From: Gymnorhina tibicen
Lineage: Eukaryota; Chordata; Aves; Passeriformes; Artamidae
Reading direction: 5' to 3'
NCBI GenBank assembly: GCA_013399875.1
Contig: VXAZ01009370.1
Location: 1,949,421-2,013,420, forward strand
DNA: 64,000 nt
The notes beneath the pieces are model-generated. The model worked only from the letters and a program-made list of their open reading frames with translations, searched no databases and was not told the origin of the DNA. This document shows, in pieces, positions 1 through 12,700 of the stretch (the first letter of the stretch is position 1; every line of letters begins with the position of its first letter). The translations under genes and the position numbers were made by a program.

Positions 1-3000
1 TTGCATTGCAGCTCTGATCTTATTTTCTTCCTTCTTCAAAACTATTAAAAAATAAATAAATCAGATATGAGAACAAAAGGTTCAGTAATGGCTCATGAAT
101 AGTGATGTTTTTTATTCTAGAAGTGGTTTGAGGTTTTTTTTTTGGTTGTTTTTTTCCCCCACACCTTCTCTGATTGTCACTGAAATGCTTGGCTGCTTTT
201 GCCACTGTATTAATTTAATTTTCATTCAATTCTCTGATGTCTATCAGAATATATCTGGGATGCTGCCAAACCACCAAAGAAAATTGGTCAAGAAAGAACA
301 ACAAGAAAAGAAGGGGGGAAAAAGACGTTAAAAAAGCGATATCTTCAGAAAAGGCCACCAAATATTGGAGCTCACAAGATCCAAAGCAATTCCCTGCTCT
401 GCCACAGATGCCTCCAATGACTGTGGGCAAATCCCATCAATCTACCAACTCTGGCATTCCAGGGATATCACTCATTCTTTTTGCCACACAATCTGTCTCT
501 TCCACTATAAAGAAACCGAAATCATGGGGAAGGAGCAGCGAGGTCACCCGTACCCAGGATTCAGTGGGAAATACCACCTGTCCTTCCTTTGAGTCTGCTC
601 CACAGATCACTACATCAAAATGGAAGAGTTCAGCATTTGTATCCTAATTTTGGTAACCGATTTTCCCTTTCTTTAACAGCTGTGCTGCTGGAAAGCAGGG
701 CCAGGATTGGATGGGGCATGTTATCTTTCCGAAACTCAAAACTGGGACTGGAACTCAAAGCAAAGTAAAAAAACTCAAGTAACTAATGTAAAAGTGGATT
801 TTTAAAATTATTCATTGACCTCACGCATTTTAGTCACAATAGTTTTTCTTTAATTGATAGAATTTCCTTTCTTTTTCTTTCTTTTCACCTATGAAGTTGG
901 CAGAAGGGGGAATACTCGAGTGACGGTCCAAATGCCTCCCAGAGGTATTTAGAGCAAGAAATACTATAAATTAATTTGTTTTGTTTAGTTGGGCGTGAGA
1001 AGAATATCCCTAGTTTGACAAATTGTGTTTGTTCTCAGTGGAAAAGAGGCTGCTCCAGGAAAAAATAAACAAAATGTTTGTTTTCTTAGGAACTAAAGGC
1101 ACATACACCCCTACTGATCTGGTGGAAGTGCATGTTGTGCCCCAGCTGTTCTCTGTGGCTCTTGAGGAAACCAGCAGCACAACAGGAAATTAAACAGTAG
1201 TCAAAATGAAAAATAAACCTTCTTCCTGACGTATGAAGTGAATTTAGGTAACATGTAATTACACAATTGTGAGGATGAGGAAAGCCCAGGGATAAGAATA
1301 GGCCCAACAGCGTGGGATAATTCATAGCCAGTGGCCTGAAGGATGCGTGGGACATAGACAAAGAGTTCAACTTTAAAAAAGTGATTTACAGACTTCATCT
1401 TTGCAGTGCTAACATTCCCTTTTGACCAGGAAAAACTGTGTGTGTGCACTCCCCCACGCAGAGAGCCTGTGCTCCCGTGTGTCAGCATCTGCCCACGAAC
1501 AGGAGAAAAACGGGATCAGACCTTGCACCATCAGGATTTACAGGTGCCAGCACATTCCTTTGGAACAAAACAGACTCACATCACACACACACAACAGGCT
1601 GGGGAGTGCAGCTCCTTGGTTCCAGCAAAAAAACCCCAAGAATACGTGTTCCTTTCTGTGCCCACCTCTGTGCGCTCTCACACAGAGAGGTCCGGGTAAG
1701 AGTTTGGCAGCAGACACACAAAACTGCAACTCCTTTAAGCATAAGCATTTTCACTCCAGGCTAAAAAACGCCAGTGGAAGTGTTAGCACCACCTTGTTTA
1801 AAGCCAAGTCTCACTGTCCTGGGTTTTTCTAAGGGACCTATTACACCGGTGTCTGAGTACAAGCAATGAAAACACCATTCTCAAATAATTTGAACAATTT
1901 TAAAGCCAATTTTGTTGTCAGTTTTGTACAGAATGAACATTCTTCTACAGAGCCCACAGAAAAAGAGGGTTTTCAAAACATGAGACTTTTACTGAGCGAA
2001 AGGACTGTTGTCTCCTGCACACAAGAGGCCAGCTCATATATCAGTGGCCAGTAAGCCTGTCAAAAACTTACAAATTAAATAATATTTTTAAAAAACAACT
2101 CATTTCATATAGGCTGCATTTCCACAGAAGTTGAGGGATTTATGCGCAAGAGATAATTCTCTCCGCTGTCCTTGCCAGACTGACGAGAATAAACTCCCAA
2201 ATAAAACCCAATACTAAGAGCACTTATCCCAGTCTGACTCCTCAGGTTCACTGCACACCAGCAAAAGACACTGAGTGTCACCAAAAAGCCAAACTCAACT
2301 CCTTTGCTGTTGCTCCCTGAGGAAAACAAAGCTCTTCAAGCATCACAATGGTCTCACCATCAGGTTCCAGTACATAAATTGATGCGTTTATGAGGTTGTG
2401 GTCATTCCAAGTTTCAGCCCTTGCACAGGACTGAGCACTGGCTGCCCATGAAGTGAAAGGGGCAAGAGGTTCTCACAGGAAAATACGGGCTCGTGAAAAG
2501 TTACCAGAGTCACACTGAGATGGCTCTCGTATTAAAATTGCCAGTTCTGCAAACTTTCAAGCTTTATTTTGGGTCTCAAGTGCAAGCTGAACTGGGCAGT
2601 TCCTTCAGGTGGCAGCACTCACCCTGGTGCCACCAGGACTTTTCAGCCGTCACTCCCAGCTGCGACTTTCTCTAACCTGGTTTCTAACTTAAAGGAATAT
2701 ATTTTGAACGGATTGTGCCCGGAAGCATCTGGCACAGATTAAGCCATGACACAGCTGGCTGGAAATATCAAACTGTGCTGCTGCCTCAGCCACTGCTGCC
2801 GTGGGAGACATCGCCTGGGCACTGTTACCTGGGGCTCCCTCACACGAAAGGATGGGGGAAATCACTCAGCTTCACACCCCTGGACTTGCACTCTGGCAAG
2901 AGGCAGCTAAAGCATGCACTGGGAAAGTGATTCTCTCGCCCTGCAGACCCACAGGAATGAGTGACACACCAGCCAGGCCGAGGGAACAGGCTCCAGGATG

Positions 3001-6000
3001 AGGGCGGCCATCCTACAGCGCACAGAGAGGCTCCCAAGGAGCGGTGGTGTGACGGCAGCAGGCTCTGGAATCATCAGCTCATCCATTATTGCAGCCATTA
3101 GGCTGCAGACACCTGGCTGAGAGGCAGCAGGGGAAAGGAGAAAAACACAAAAATAGGGAAAAAAACTGCGTGGAGATTACCATTAGTGTGTGAAGGAACC
3201 AATATTGGGAGGTGTTTTGTCGTGTGTCTGAGGTACAGAACAGCTGCTTAGCTAATAGCATTATACAGGATCATGACAGAAAAGAGCATTAACCATATTA
3301 TAGTGCAGGAAAGAAAAGAATTATGTGCTGCATATTTTGTTCCCAAAGACTAATATAATGAAAAGGGTTCTGCTGAAGCCACTAAGGCACCCTTCAAATC
3401 ACATACATTATAAATCAGCAAAGCCCTGAGGCATCATGTTTATATAGACACTTAAATTTAAAACAAAAATACTCAATCTTCATTTCTGAGTAGAGATTCA
3501 ATTACTTTGAGCTTTAGAGTCTGAATAATATGAAGCATAAAACTAAGTTTTTTCCCCAAGGTATCTCTCACTTGTGGACCATTTAAATCACCTAGTTGCA
3601 TGAAGCAGACAAAACAAATTACGCCAAAAAAGCAACAAAATTAGTCTTTTATCTGTGAAATCCAATACAGACTGTGAAATAGAAAAACGCGCAAAAAGCG
3701 CTTGGGCTATGAAGCATCACGGAGCCCTCGTCAGCTGTGCTTCCTCCTTTTCCCTAATTCTATAAAGCTCTGCACAGAAAGGCAGGAAATATTTTATTAC
3801 TGCAACTATTTGATAAGCTGGTCTTAATACCCTCTCACTGTCTAGGTGAATCAGTGCCAGAGTGGAGCATGATGGAATTTCAAACGTAATGCAATAAAAG
3901 TTATTATGATGACAGCTAGAAAGTTCATCGACTCTATTCTGTAACAGCAAGTTCTTTTGTTTTCCTTTTCTCCTCTTTTTTTTTATTCTTCTTCTTCTTT
4001 TCTGTTTATTTTAATCAAATCAGAGGTTGGCCACTAAAGCCTTGGTTCTCTGGCTGAGAAGAGGAGCACGCAGCGCTACCTCGGATTAGCTCAGCTGAGT
4101 TCAGCAGAGTCCAGCAGAGAGAAGTGCGCCAACAGCAAGTTAAAGGAAAGAAGTCAAAAGATCTGAGCCTCCCTAAAAGTCCAGGTTTGCAAAGCTGGGG
4201 GCTCCTCCTCTCCCTGTCGTATGCTGCTGTATCAGCACGGTGTAAATCCGATTGCTTCCTCACACAGCCCTTTTACAGCCAGTGTCCAACCACTGCAATG
4301 TCATCTAAGGTGGTTCTGCTGCTCCTCTGTAACTCTTGCAGGGGTTATTAGAAGGACAGGAAAACTGTAGAACTTTTTCAGGAGAAGCACTGAGGCTGGT
4401 AAAATCCAGTTCCCAGGCTCCTGAACTTCAACAAGGCTTCCACGAACATTACAGTAAAGCCAGGTCACCAAGGAAGCAGCCAAAGTTATGGGTTGGAAAG
4501 GGTTCTCGGAATCAGATCAATACCTGTCTGTCTGCAACCGAGTGCAGATTCACTTGCCTGAGCACAACAGCAGCCAGCGTCCCTTCATGCAGCTCTGCCA
4601 CCTACACATAGATCCCCCCTAGATTCCTGAAGGTTCCTTTTTCTCAGCCAGACAATTTCCTTTCATTCTGCAACGACTTGTTAAAGCTTTTATACTTCTT
4701 CATTACCAAAACGACTTCCTCATTGGAACTTACAGAAATAAGAATCCTGAAATTAACTGCCTTTTCACCAAACTACACGCAACTGTTAAAATAATTGCAA
4801 AATTCCAAAGTTTCCAGCAGGACAGACAGCAACACATAGACCCTGTGGGGCTGAGCAACACAGTTCTTCTCACAACCACTCCAGGTTTACAAGTGCTTGG
4901 GTAAAGCTGCGTACAGCACTCCCGCTGTGATGTTCCAACAGATCCAAGTGCTCTTCCCACAGCCACAAAACCCCTGTCTGGTGTGGCACATGCTGATGTG
5001 CAGAACCCTCAGCACCACCAGAGAATGCTGAACCGGGCCCGAGATGTACAAATAAATGTATGACCCTCTAGGTAAAATGAGTTCCTGGGGATTTAGAGCA
5101 GGGCAAAGTAATAAAAACCAAGGACAGTTCTGCCAGGATGGATGTGCAGCCACTGCCCGAGACTGCAGGTCTGGTCACCCCTGGAGCTGGCAAGCAGCAC
5201 ATCAGACTTAGAGCCAACTGCAGCACGGCCCTGTGACGTGGCCAGACCCACCAGACTCAGGTAAATCCGAACAAATTGATTGTCTGTGACCTGTAGCAGG
5301 AAATCTGCACAAGGTTTTCCTCTTGAGCATAAGGGTTTTCCAACCGTCTTTCTGCACTACAGTGGTGCAATGCAAAGATTGGAAAGGAACTTTCTTAGAA
5401 GTCTCTGTGAAGGGCTCTCAAGCTATAAAGGATTCTGCTAACAGTCCTCTGAGGCTGCTGAATTTCACTTTATACTGCTTCAGAGGTGCAAAGCAGCCTT
5501 ATCTGGACCAAAAGCATGGCCTTCAGGTCTCCAGAGATAAAAGGCCAGAGCACTAAACCATTCTGTCTTGCCAGCCACAATAAAGAGTCATTTAATTTAG
5601 CCAAACTCATTTAAAATAGAGATTGATAAAAAACAGGGCCAGATTATTTAATAACAAAAATGAAACTATTCCTCTGGGTTGGATGACACTCCAACATTCT
5701 TGCAAGAGAGACAAGTGGTAAAATGTTTAATAGAATTTACAGCATTTCATTCAGATAAAAGAGGATGCTCAATTTATGGGTGATGTTTGGCTCAGAGCAG
5801 CAATAAAAGTCAGGTCAATAAGTGATTCTTTTTCCTGACTTGGAAAAAATATTCCGACTAAACAAAGAATCACCATAAACCACAAACAGGCAGAGAAAGG
5901 AGTCCCCTGATAGCAAGACCCCCACTGAAAAAATAGCAAAAGGTGGCTTTCTTTTAGCTAGCTGGAAAATGTCAAAGCAAAGCAAATCACTTATGTGGTG

Positions 6001-6640
6001 TCTGTAAATAAAATATTGTCTAGGAAAATAAGAACACTCAGCTGGAAATAAGTCACAAAGTCATTCCCTGGGAGAAGAAAAAAAAAAAAAGCTGATAATC
6101 TTAATTAAAAATACTTAACAAGGTCATCTGTGAGCACACAAGTCTTATTTGATTAAATGAAATGCTCCAAACTTAAGAAAATCCTGAAGAAGGAAATAAT
6201 AACAAAAAAAGTAGAGGAGTTTCAGGGCAGCGTTGAGAGCTTGTTGCAGAGTAGCCGTGGAAATCTCTCTGTCTAATGGGGGAAAATGGAGGTGCAGAGG
6301 ATTTTAGTACAGAACTCAGCACTGGAGCATGCTCATCTTTTCTGCTCCTCAAACACATTCTGACAAGGCACTGGAAAAGCCTGAGTGAACTGTAGTTAAT
6401 TCTTCAGTAAACATGGAAAAAAACTTCTGCAAACTGCAATGGCAGCAAACAGAGCCCCAAGTCCTTGAGATTCTGTGGAATGCTTTGCTCTTTATCCTGC
6501 TAGCAGCAGAATTATATTTAGGTCCCACACCCTGGCACTGGATGTACCCAGAGTGAGAAAAGTTCCTCTGGCTTGGAGAGGTCTAATGATCCAAACTAGA
6601 GCTAGAAGGGAAAGAGATGTGGGGAAGACAGGATTTGCCC
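1..6640. other. Intergenic, no gene seen
   Basis: This is unique-looking sequence with short random ORFs only. Visible simple sequence: T-rich 137-160, (CA)6 at 1582-1593, a pyrimidine-rich CTT tract at about 3952-4004 and an A-run at about 6077-6091. I see no splice-bounded exon of a known protein on either strand, but exons shorter than about 60 codons of an unfamiliar gene could escape. Confidence 0.6.
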
Positions 6641-6762
6641 TATTTTACAACTGAAAACCATGGCACAGACAGATTAAATGAGCTTCCCAGGGTCACATGC
6701 ACTCTGTGCTATAGTCAGAAATTAAATCCGAGTCTCTTCAGTTTCATGTCAATGCTTTTACC
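6641..6762 (+). mobile_element. MIR-like ancient SINE remnant
   Basis: The order of short matches follows the conserved MIR core: TATTTTACAACTGAAAACC, GGCACAGACAGATTAAATGA, CTTCCCAGGGTCACATGC, then GTCAGAAATTAAATCCGAGTC. MIR consensus has the corresponding TTTTACAGATGAGGAAACTG, GCACAGAGAGGTTAAGT, CCCAAGGTCACAC and GGATTCGAACCC-type blocks. The 5' tRNA-derived half is not visible. Such amniote-wide remnants are expected but sparse in birds. The match was made by eye. Confidence 0.6.
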
Positions 6763-9700
6763 TTAAACTCATTTCACTGTTAAAAAATACAAACAAATCA
6801 TGCCCTGCCCCGTCCCAGCAGTGAGCTAAATCATCCTGTTCACGTGACAGGCAAACTGAGAGAAAGGAGAATTATAGGTGATGAAATCTCTCAGAGGCTC
6901 ATTTGTTTTGAAAGGCAGGTCACTAATTTAGGTGCTTAACTCAGAAACCCACTCAGAAACTCTTAATCCTAGAACTCACTCTCAGCTCACTCTTGCAGAG
7001 CTTTGCACTGCTGCTCTGCAACCCTACCGTATATCTTTTAATTACACCATCACTCTCTGCAGACATTCCCCTGGTTCCTAGGGTGGAACTGCTTGAAACT
7101 TATTTAGTAAATACCCAGTGCCAAGCAGTAACCCTATTCCATTTGAGCTGGGAGCAGAACAGCCAGGTAGGAACATGACTCAAGGCTCCTCTGACTAAAG
7201 AGAGAGAGAACAAGGAGATGGAGGAAAGCCACAAAGGGAAACTTTCTGGTTCAACTGTACCAAACACCAACTTATTTATGAAACAGGTTGTTTGCAAAGA
7301 TTTCATGCCAAGTGCTGGCAGGCAGCTACCATGGATTAGAGTCGGGCTGCAAGTGCAGCTATAATGAAGGTGGGGAATGGGCCAAACAAGCATTTAGCTG
7401 GCTGGGAAGTTACTGCTTCTCCTTCTGCCTGGAACACATATTTAATTCTCCTGAAATGCACGTGTGTGGAGGCACAAGTCCAAACTCATGTGTTCTTCCT
7501 CCCTGAGGTCATAACCACGCCAGACGCCACATCCTTGGAATTACTGGATTTGTCAAAAACATTCTTACAGACAAAAAAATGTCAGTTAAGCTTTTGGGCT
7601 CAGATTTTTTTAAGCACCACAGAGGGAACGATGAGAATAACAAGACTGAACAGAGTGATGTGGACAGGCTGTTGCCTGGCAGTAATCTCAGTGTGAGAGA
7701 AGCCTCCCTGGCTCTCTGGGAACCACCCTGAGGTTTGTTCAGCCTTGTAATTTTGTACACATGCCCCAAGCCCTGCAGTTCTCAAGAAACTGCCACTGAT
7801 AATTGCTGATTTATGCTCATAGACTTGGAGGAGCAGGTTCTGTAGGCAAAGAAGATTCACTGTGTGTTTCCTGCTTAGGGTATTATTATCTTTAAGAAAT
7901 AAAAATAAAAGTAGGGCATGATTCAATTACAATCACCCACCACTCATATCATTCTCTATCTGTTTTGCCTCATGCTGTTTTCTAGGACTTTGCAGCATAT
8001 GAACAGTCCCTCAATGTCATTAGGGTAAGCTGTGGCAGAAATTGGATGCTTAAAGTGTTGCGCTTCAACTTGAATTGCAGTTTGGCAGGTGAAATATGGA
8101 GATTTCTAAAGAAAGCGTGTAGCAGAACTGGGGCTCTAAACACCAGCTGCCATCCATGGTAAAGACAATGTAAAGTCTGCCAGTTACAGGTGAGACATAA
8201 GGTGTTTTATGAAAAGTCTGAATTCACACAGGTTTGTCTTAGGATGACGACTGGGGCCGGGTGTATTTTAGCAATGTCATTAAATACCATCCCCAAAGCA
8301 ACATATCAGAATAAAGTAACAATCTGTACGCAGGTACCACCCCTCTGTGTCTTAACACGTCGGAAGTCAAAAAAGAATATTAACTTTGCTTTAATCAGGA
8401 TCCCAGAGATGACACAGTGAAGCTGTGGCTTGCAGGGGTGTGTTTCCTGAAGAGAAAAAGCAGAAAAGCTTTAAATAGAATGACTCCATTTACTCTTAAT
8501 CCCCTTGCATTCACAAAATGAGTCTACATCTGCCAAAAACGGGAAGATGCCCCACGTAGCCTAAATTTGGACCTGAGGCAAGCAGGATGTTCCTACTCAT
8601 TACAGCCACCACCCCTGAAAGCTTTCCAACTCACTGATTATATTTGTAGCTCTGGGAACATGAAAGGGACAAACAACAATAGGCAGCTTGGCTGGAGAAA
8701 AATTACCAGTGATAAAAGACGACAGGTGATCACTCTAATGGTCCGAGCTGTCTTGGCTACCACTTCTATCCCATTGTTCAAAACCACAGGAAGATTTTTT
8801 AAGGAGGAAAGGAAGCTGTAACACCGAGTCCTTGAAAGGTCGAGATCAGCCAGCGGAAGGTATTTGGCGAAATAACCAGAAAGAAAGAGAAATAAAAATA
8901 TCTAGGTGGGGAAAAGTGAGAGCCATTTTCACTTGAGCAGCCGCTTTTCCCCTTAACACCGCTAGAATCTGGTGATGTAAAATCACTGATTTCTTAAGAG
9001 CTGCCCACAGCTTGAGTGCCCCGTTAAATACAGCAGTGGTTCCTTGCGTGGTCAGTGACATCACGCCACGGTCACCCAGATCTGAGGTGTCAGGGGCTCA
9101 GGTGCTGCTTTTCCCCCTTTCAGGCACCGTGCACTGCATCCAAACGGGTCACACCTGAGTCAGCTAAGAGACGCTTCCCAAAAGCTGAAAAGAAAGAACT
9201 GCTTCTGCACACTTGACACCCAAATAACCCCAGGGCCAGGCAATCCATCTCAGCTGGATTCAAGGACACTGGTTTAGAATGAAGCTTTCTACAGTCCTCA
9301 AATTCTATTTATAAAGAAAGGAGCTCGTGAAGTCAGCTTTGTCTGAGATACAGGTTAAGAGTTGAATACAAAATCAAAACTATTCATTTTTTTTTACTTT
9401 CCTTTCTTTGTGCAAGGCTATCAGAGCATCTCCAATGCCAAAAATGTGATTCATTTCGGCATATGTCAGTATAGATTCAGAAATTAATATTTAAGCATAA
9501 AAGTTAAACACCACAACCTAAATCACAAATTCAAAGTGAGTTTAAATCAGTATTTCAATTAAAACTATTTCATTTGAACAATAATTCTGATGTTGTCCTA
9601 ATAAGAAGTGGTAGAACTGATCTGACACTTCTTTTCATTTCCAAACTACGGGAAGCACTGATATTTCTGCTTTTTATTTCAGACCTGAATTTTGTTCTGA

Positions 9701-12700
9701 AACAGAGGTTCCAGTAAAAGAGAAGCTCTTACTCCTGAAGAGACTGGCTTCACTTTTCCTTGGGTGAGGCAGATGGCGCAATTATTGTGTTTGTTCTGCT
9801 TTCCCAAAGACCATTTCTGACACCAGGGGTACAGTATTTCACAGCCACCCTCAGGACTTCACCCTGACACAGTGAGGACCCTGAGCACAGCCTTGTGAAA
9901 AAACCACTCATTAAACGCCACAAGATAAACACGGGCAGCTGAATTTTGCAAGGAGTTCTCACCCGTCCTCGGGCATGGAACAGACCAGAAACACCAGCAA
10001 TGTAAGAACAGGCACTGAGAATAAGGTTACACTCGTACACAGATGTGCCATTCTTGCCTTTAGGATGCCCTCTGTAAATACAGAACTCAAAGCTACGTAG
10101 GTCTTTGGTGTTCTTCTGGGAAGCTGACTCACTCTGGTGTCAACATTTCCAGAAAAGACCTCGACTCTACCTCAATAAATTGGACTGTGTATGAAGACAT
10201 ACATTCCGCCAGTTCCACAAAAAGGTAATTTCATTAAAGAACACACTGAAAGACCAATTTAAATGATGAATCATTTCCTACTAGTTATAACCCATTGAAA
10301 ACACATATCAGGTTGGGGTTTTTTCTGGAGATTATTTATTTAGTTAATAATTTGATGGCTGGATTTTCACTGCCATTCATTATGTGGTATATTCCTTTGT
10401 GATAAGCTTGCAATAGGTTATTTACAGTCAGAAAAGAACTCTCAGCCCTGAAACTTCAGAAAGCTATCTTGATCCTTTAATCCAGCTGACTTCTCAATGT
10501 TGTAAAGTTCTCTTTAGCAGATGGACTCTGATAAAACTCTCATGGATTTTATTTATTCCTTCCTGCAGGGGAAAAGGTCACCCAAGCAAGATCCTCCATG
10601 TAGTCCTCAAGACATAGAGAGGAGAAAAGGAGGCTCTGTTGTAGCAGGGAATGCAAGGCCAAATCCCAGAGTAGGAGATTTCCTTATAAAACACGTGACC
10701 AATCACTATTTCTACCCTGCCACTGCCACACGAAACAAATAATTTGTTGAGTAGTGCTATCTGTTTCACAGTTCCACATGTAAAATGAATCACTGTGCAG
10801 GCAGGTATTGGCTCTTTGGCACAGAGCAACCCGACATTTGAGGAGCCAGTTTCTGAAGAAAAGCCAGAAAACCGACCTCCAGAAGGAAACACGTTTTTAA
10901 GATTGAAAACAAACCTTGGTCAGCATTTGTGCCTGTACTACATCAACTATAAGAACTGTGCCTGTGTAGAGAACTGCCTACAAGTGCTGCAGTTCAATCA
11001 TCTCATAAAAACCACAGGTCAAAACACGCCTGGTTAAGTAAAGTGGGGCAAAACAGCCAATATCCTTCACCCATTTCCTTTGGTCAGTGCCGGATACAAA
11101 CCAGCAGCAAGAGCTATAACATCCACATGCCACTTCCTTCCTCCCAGGTCTCGCTGTCGTCCCCCCTGACCACACAAAAAGCCACCACGTTATGTACATA
11201 CATCATTTTGGACCTATCTTTGGAAATAGCAAACTGGGACTCAGCTGATCAGTTTGTTCCTCACAAACACCATAATTAGGCTGAGGAATATTTCCTCGCT
11301 CTGACAGATGCCGTGCATGGCGGGTCTGAAAGCAATAGCTACAGAACAATCGTGGCCACGGTTTGCAAGAAGTACCTCAGAGGAAAATGGCACTGGCAGC
11401 TACCAAATAAAAGTGACACAGGCCTGATTTGTCTCTCAGCTGGAAACATTTTGGGGAGAACTGAGTGGATTTTTAACTAGAGTCTCCATTTTTGGTGAAC
11501 AGAAAGGGAGAAATGGGAATATAACACTAATTCATGAAGACAACATACCAAAAGCCCCTGGTGCTACTGGTGCGACACAGGAACAAAAGCAAACAAACAA
11601 ACAAAACTAAGAGAAAGAAACAATCCCTCCCCTAGATAGTATACTAAGACTGTGGTAGGTTTGAAATTCCCTTATAGGATTTGCAAAATAAAACCCTTTC
11701 TAGAAAATTTGCCCACTGCATGCCATGTTTTCACAACAGAATAGTCTCTTTGTTCATACGGGTTTGGAATGCAGACAGAATTTCTTCAATACCTCGAGAT
11801 TACAAAAACAAAAGGGTCAAAGTATAAGTTTTGTGGAATAATTAAAAGAAACTTGGTAAGTATAATTGCTATATTGGAAATATGCACTGCCCAGATGTCC
11901 CTACCTTTCAAGGCAGGGACATGTCTCAGGCTAAATGCTGATTACTCTGCAGGAAAATGTACACACTAATGTGTGTTGAGACAAGAGCTTAAATGGATTA
12001 TGGACTTCAGGACAACAGTCTCATATTGACTTCTCTGTAACACAAATCCCTGCTTCTCTGCCTGACAGATTTATCTGCTGGTGTTCACAGGGCTGGTCCT
12101 GCTTTCTCGTGACTGCACTCAGTAAGTCAATACGCTGATCTGTTTGGGAAAATGAAGTAGCATAAGCAGGAATAATCTGGAAAGAAAAAGTTCTTCATCT
12201 TCCAAACCGATGACAGTGCTCCAGTAACCACGTGAGATGTGAATGACAAAGGGCAAAACCTTCCAGAGAAAAGCTGTGCGTGCACAAGGTGCCACTCTGC
12301 AGAACACCCACTCATCCTTTTTGTTAAAGAAGCTCAGAGAAGTTATTGGTTATTGATGCATCAAGACCATTTTCATTATATTCAAAAATCAAACAAAAAT
12401 CAGGCCTAAAACACCCATCCTTCCAGACTGCAGGCTGCCATTCTCACTCTCTTGCTTCCAAAGACATTTACTCTCAGCTAAAAATTAAATTATTGGTATT
12501 TCAGTACAAAGCCAAGCCGCAACACATAATGCTACAAGCAGCGAGCTGAAAGCCTTTTCTCTGCTCCTGAAAGATTAGAAAATGTTGTTGCATGCCATTT
12601 CAAGCCATTTCCCAGAAAACAGGTTGTGATGTTGTCCATCAGATCCATTCTCTTCCAAATTTTTTTCCTTTCATACAACTGTTAAATCTCCTAGTGTGCT

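Noticed and set aside
4488..4520. Short GGGTTGGAAAGGGTT sequence resembling a CR1 3' end
   Set aside because: Only about 20 bases match and the flanks do not continue the CR1 order.
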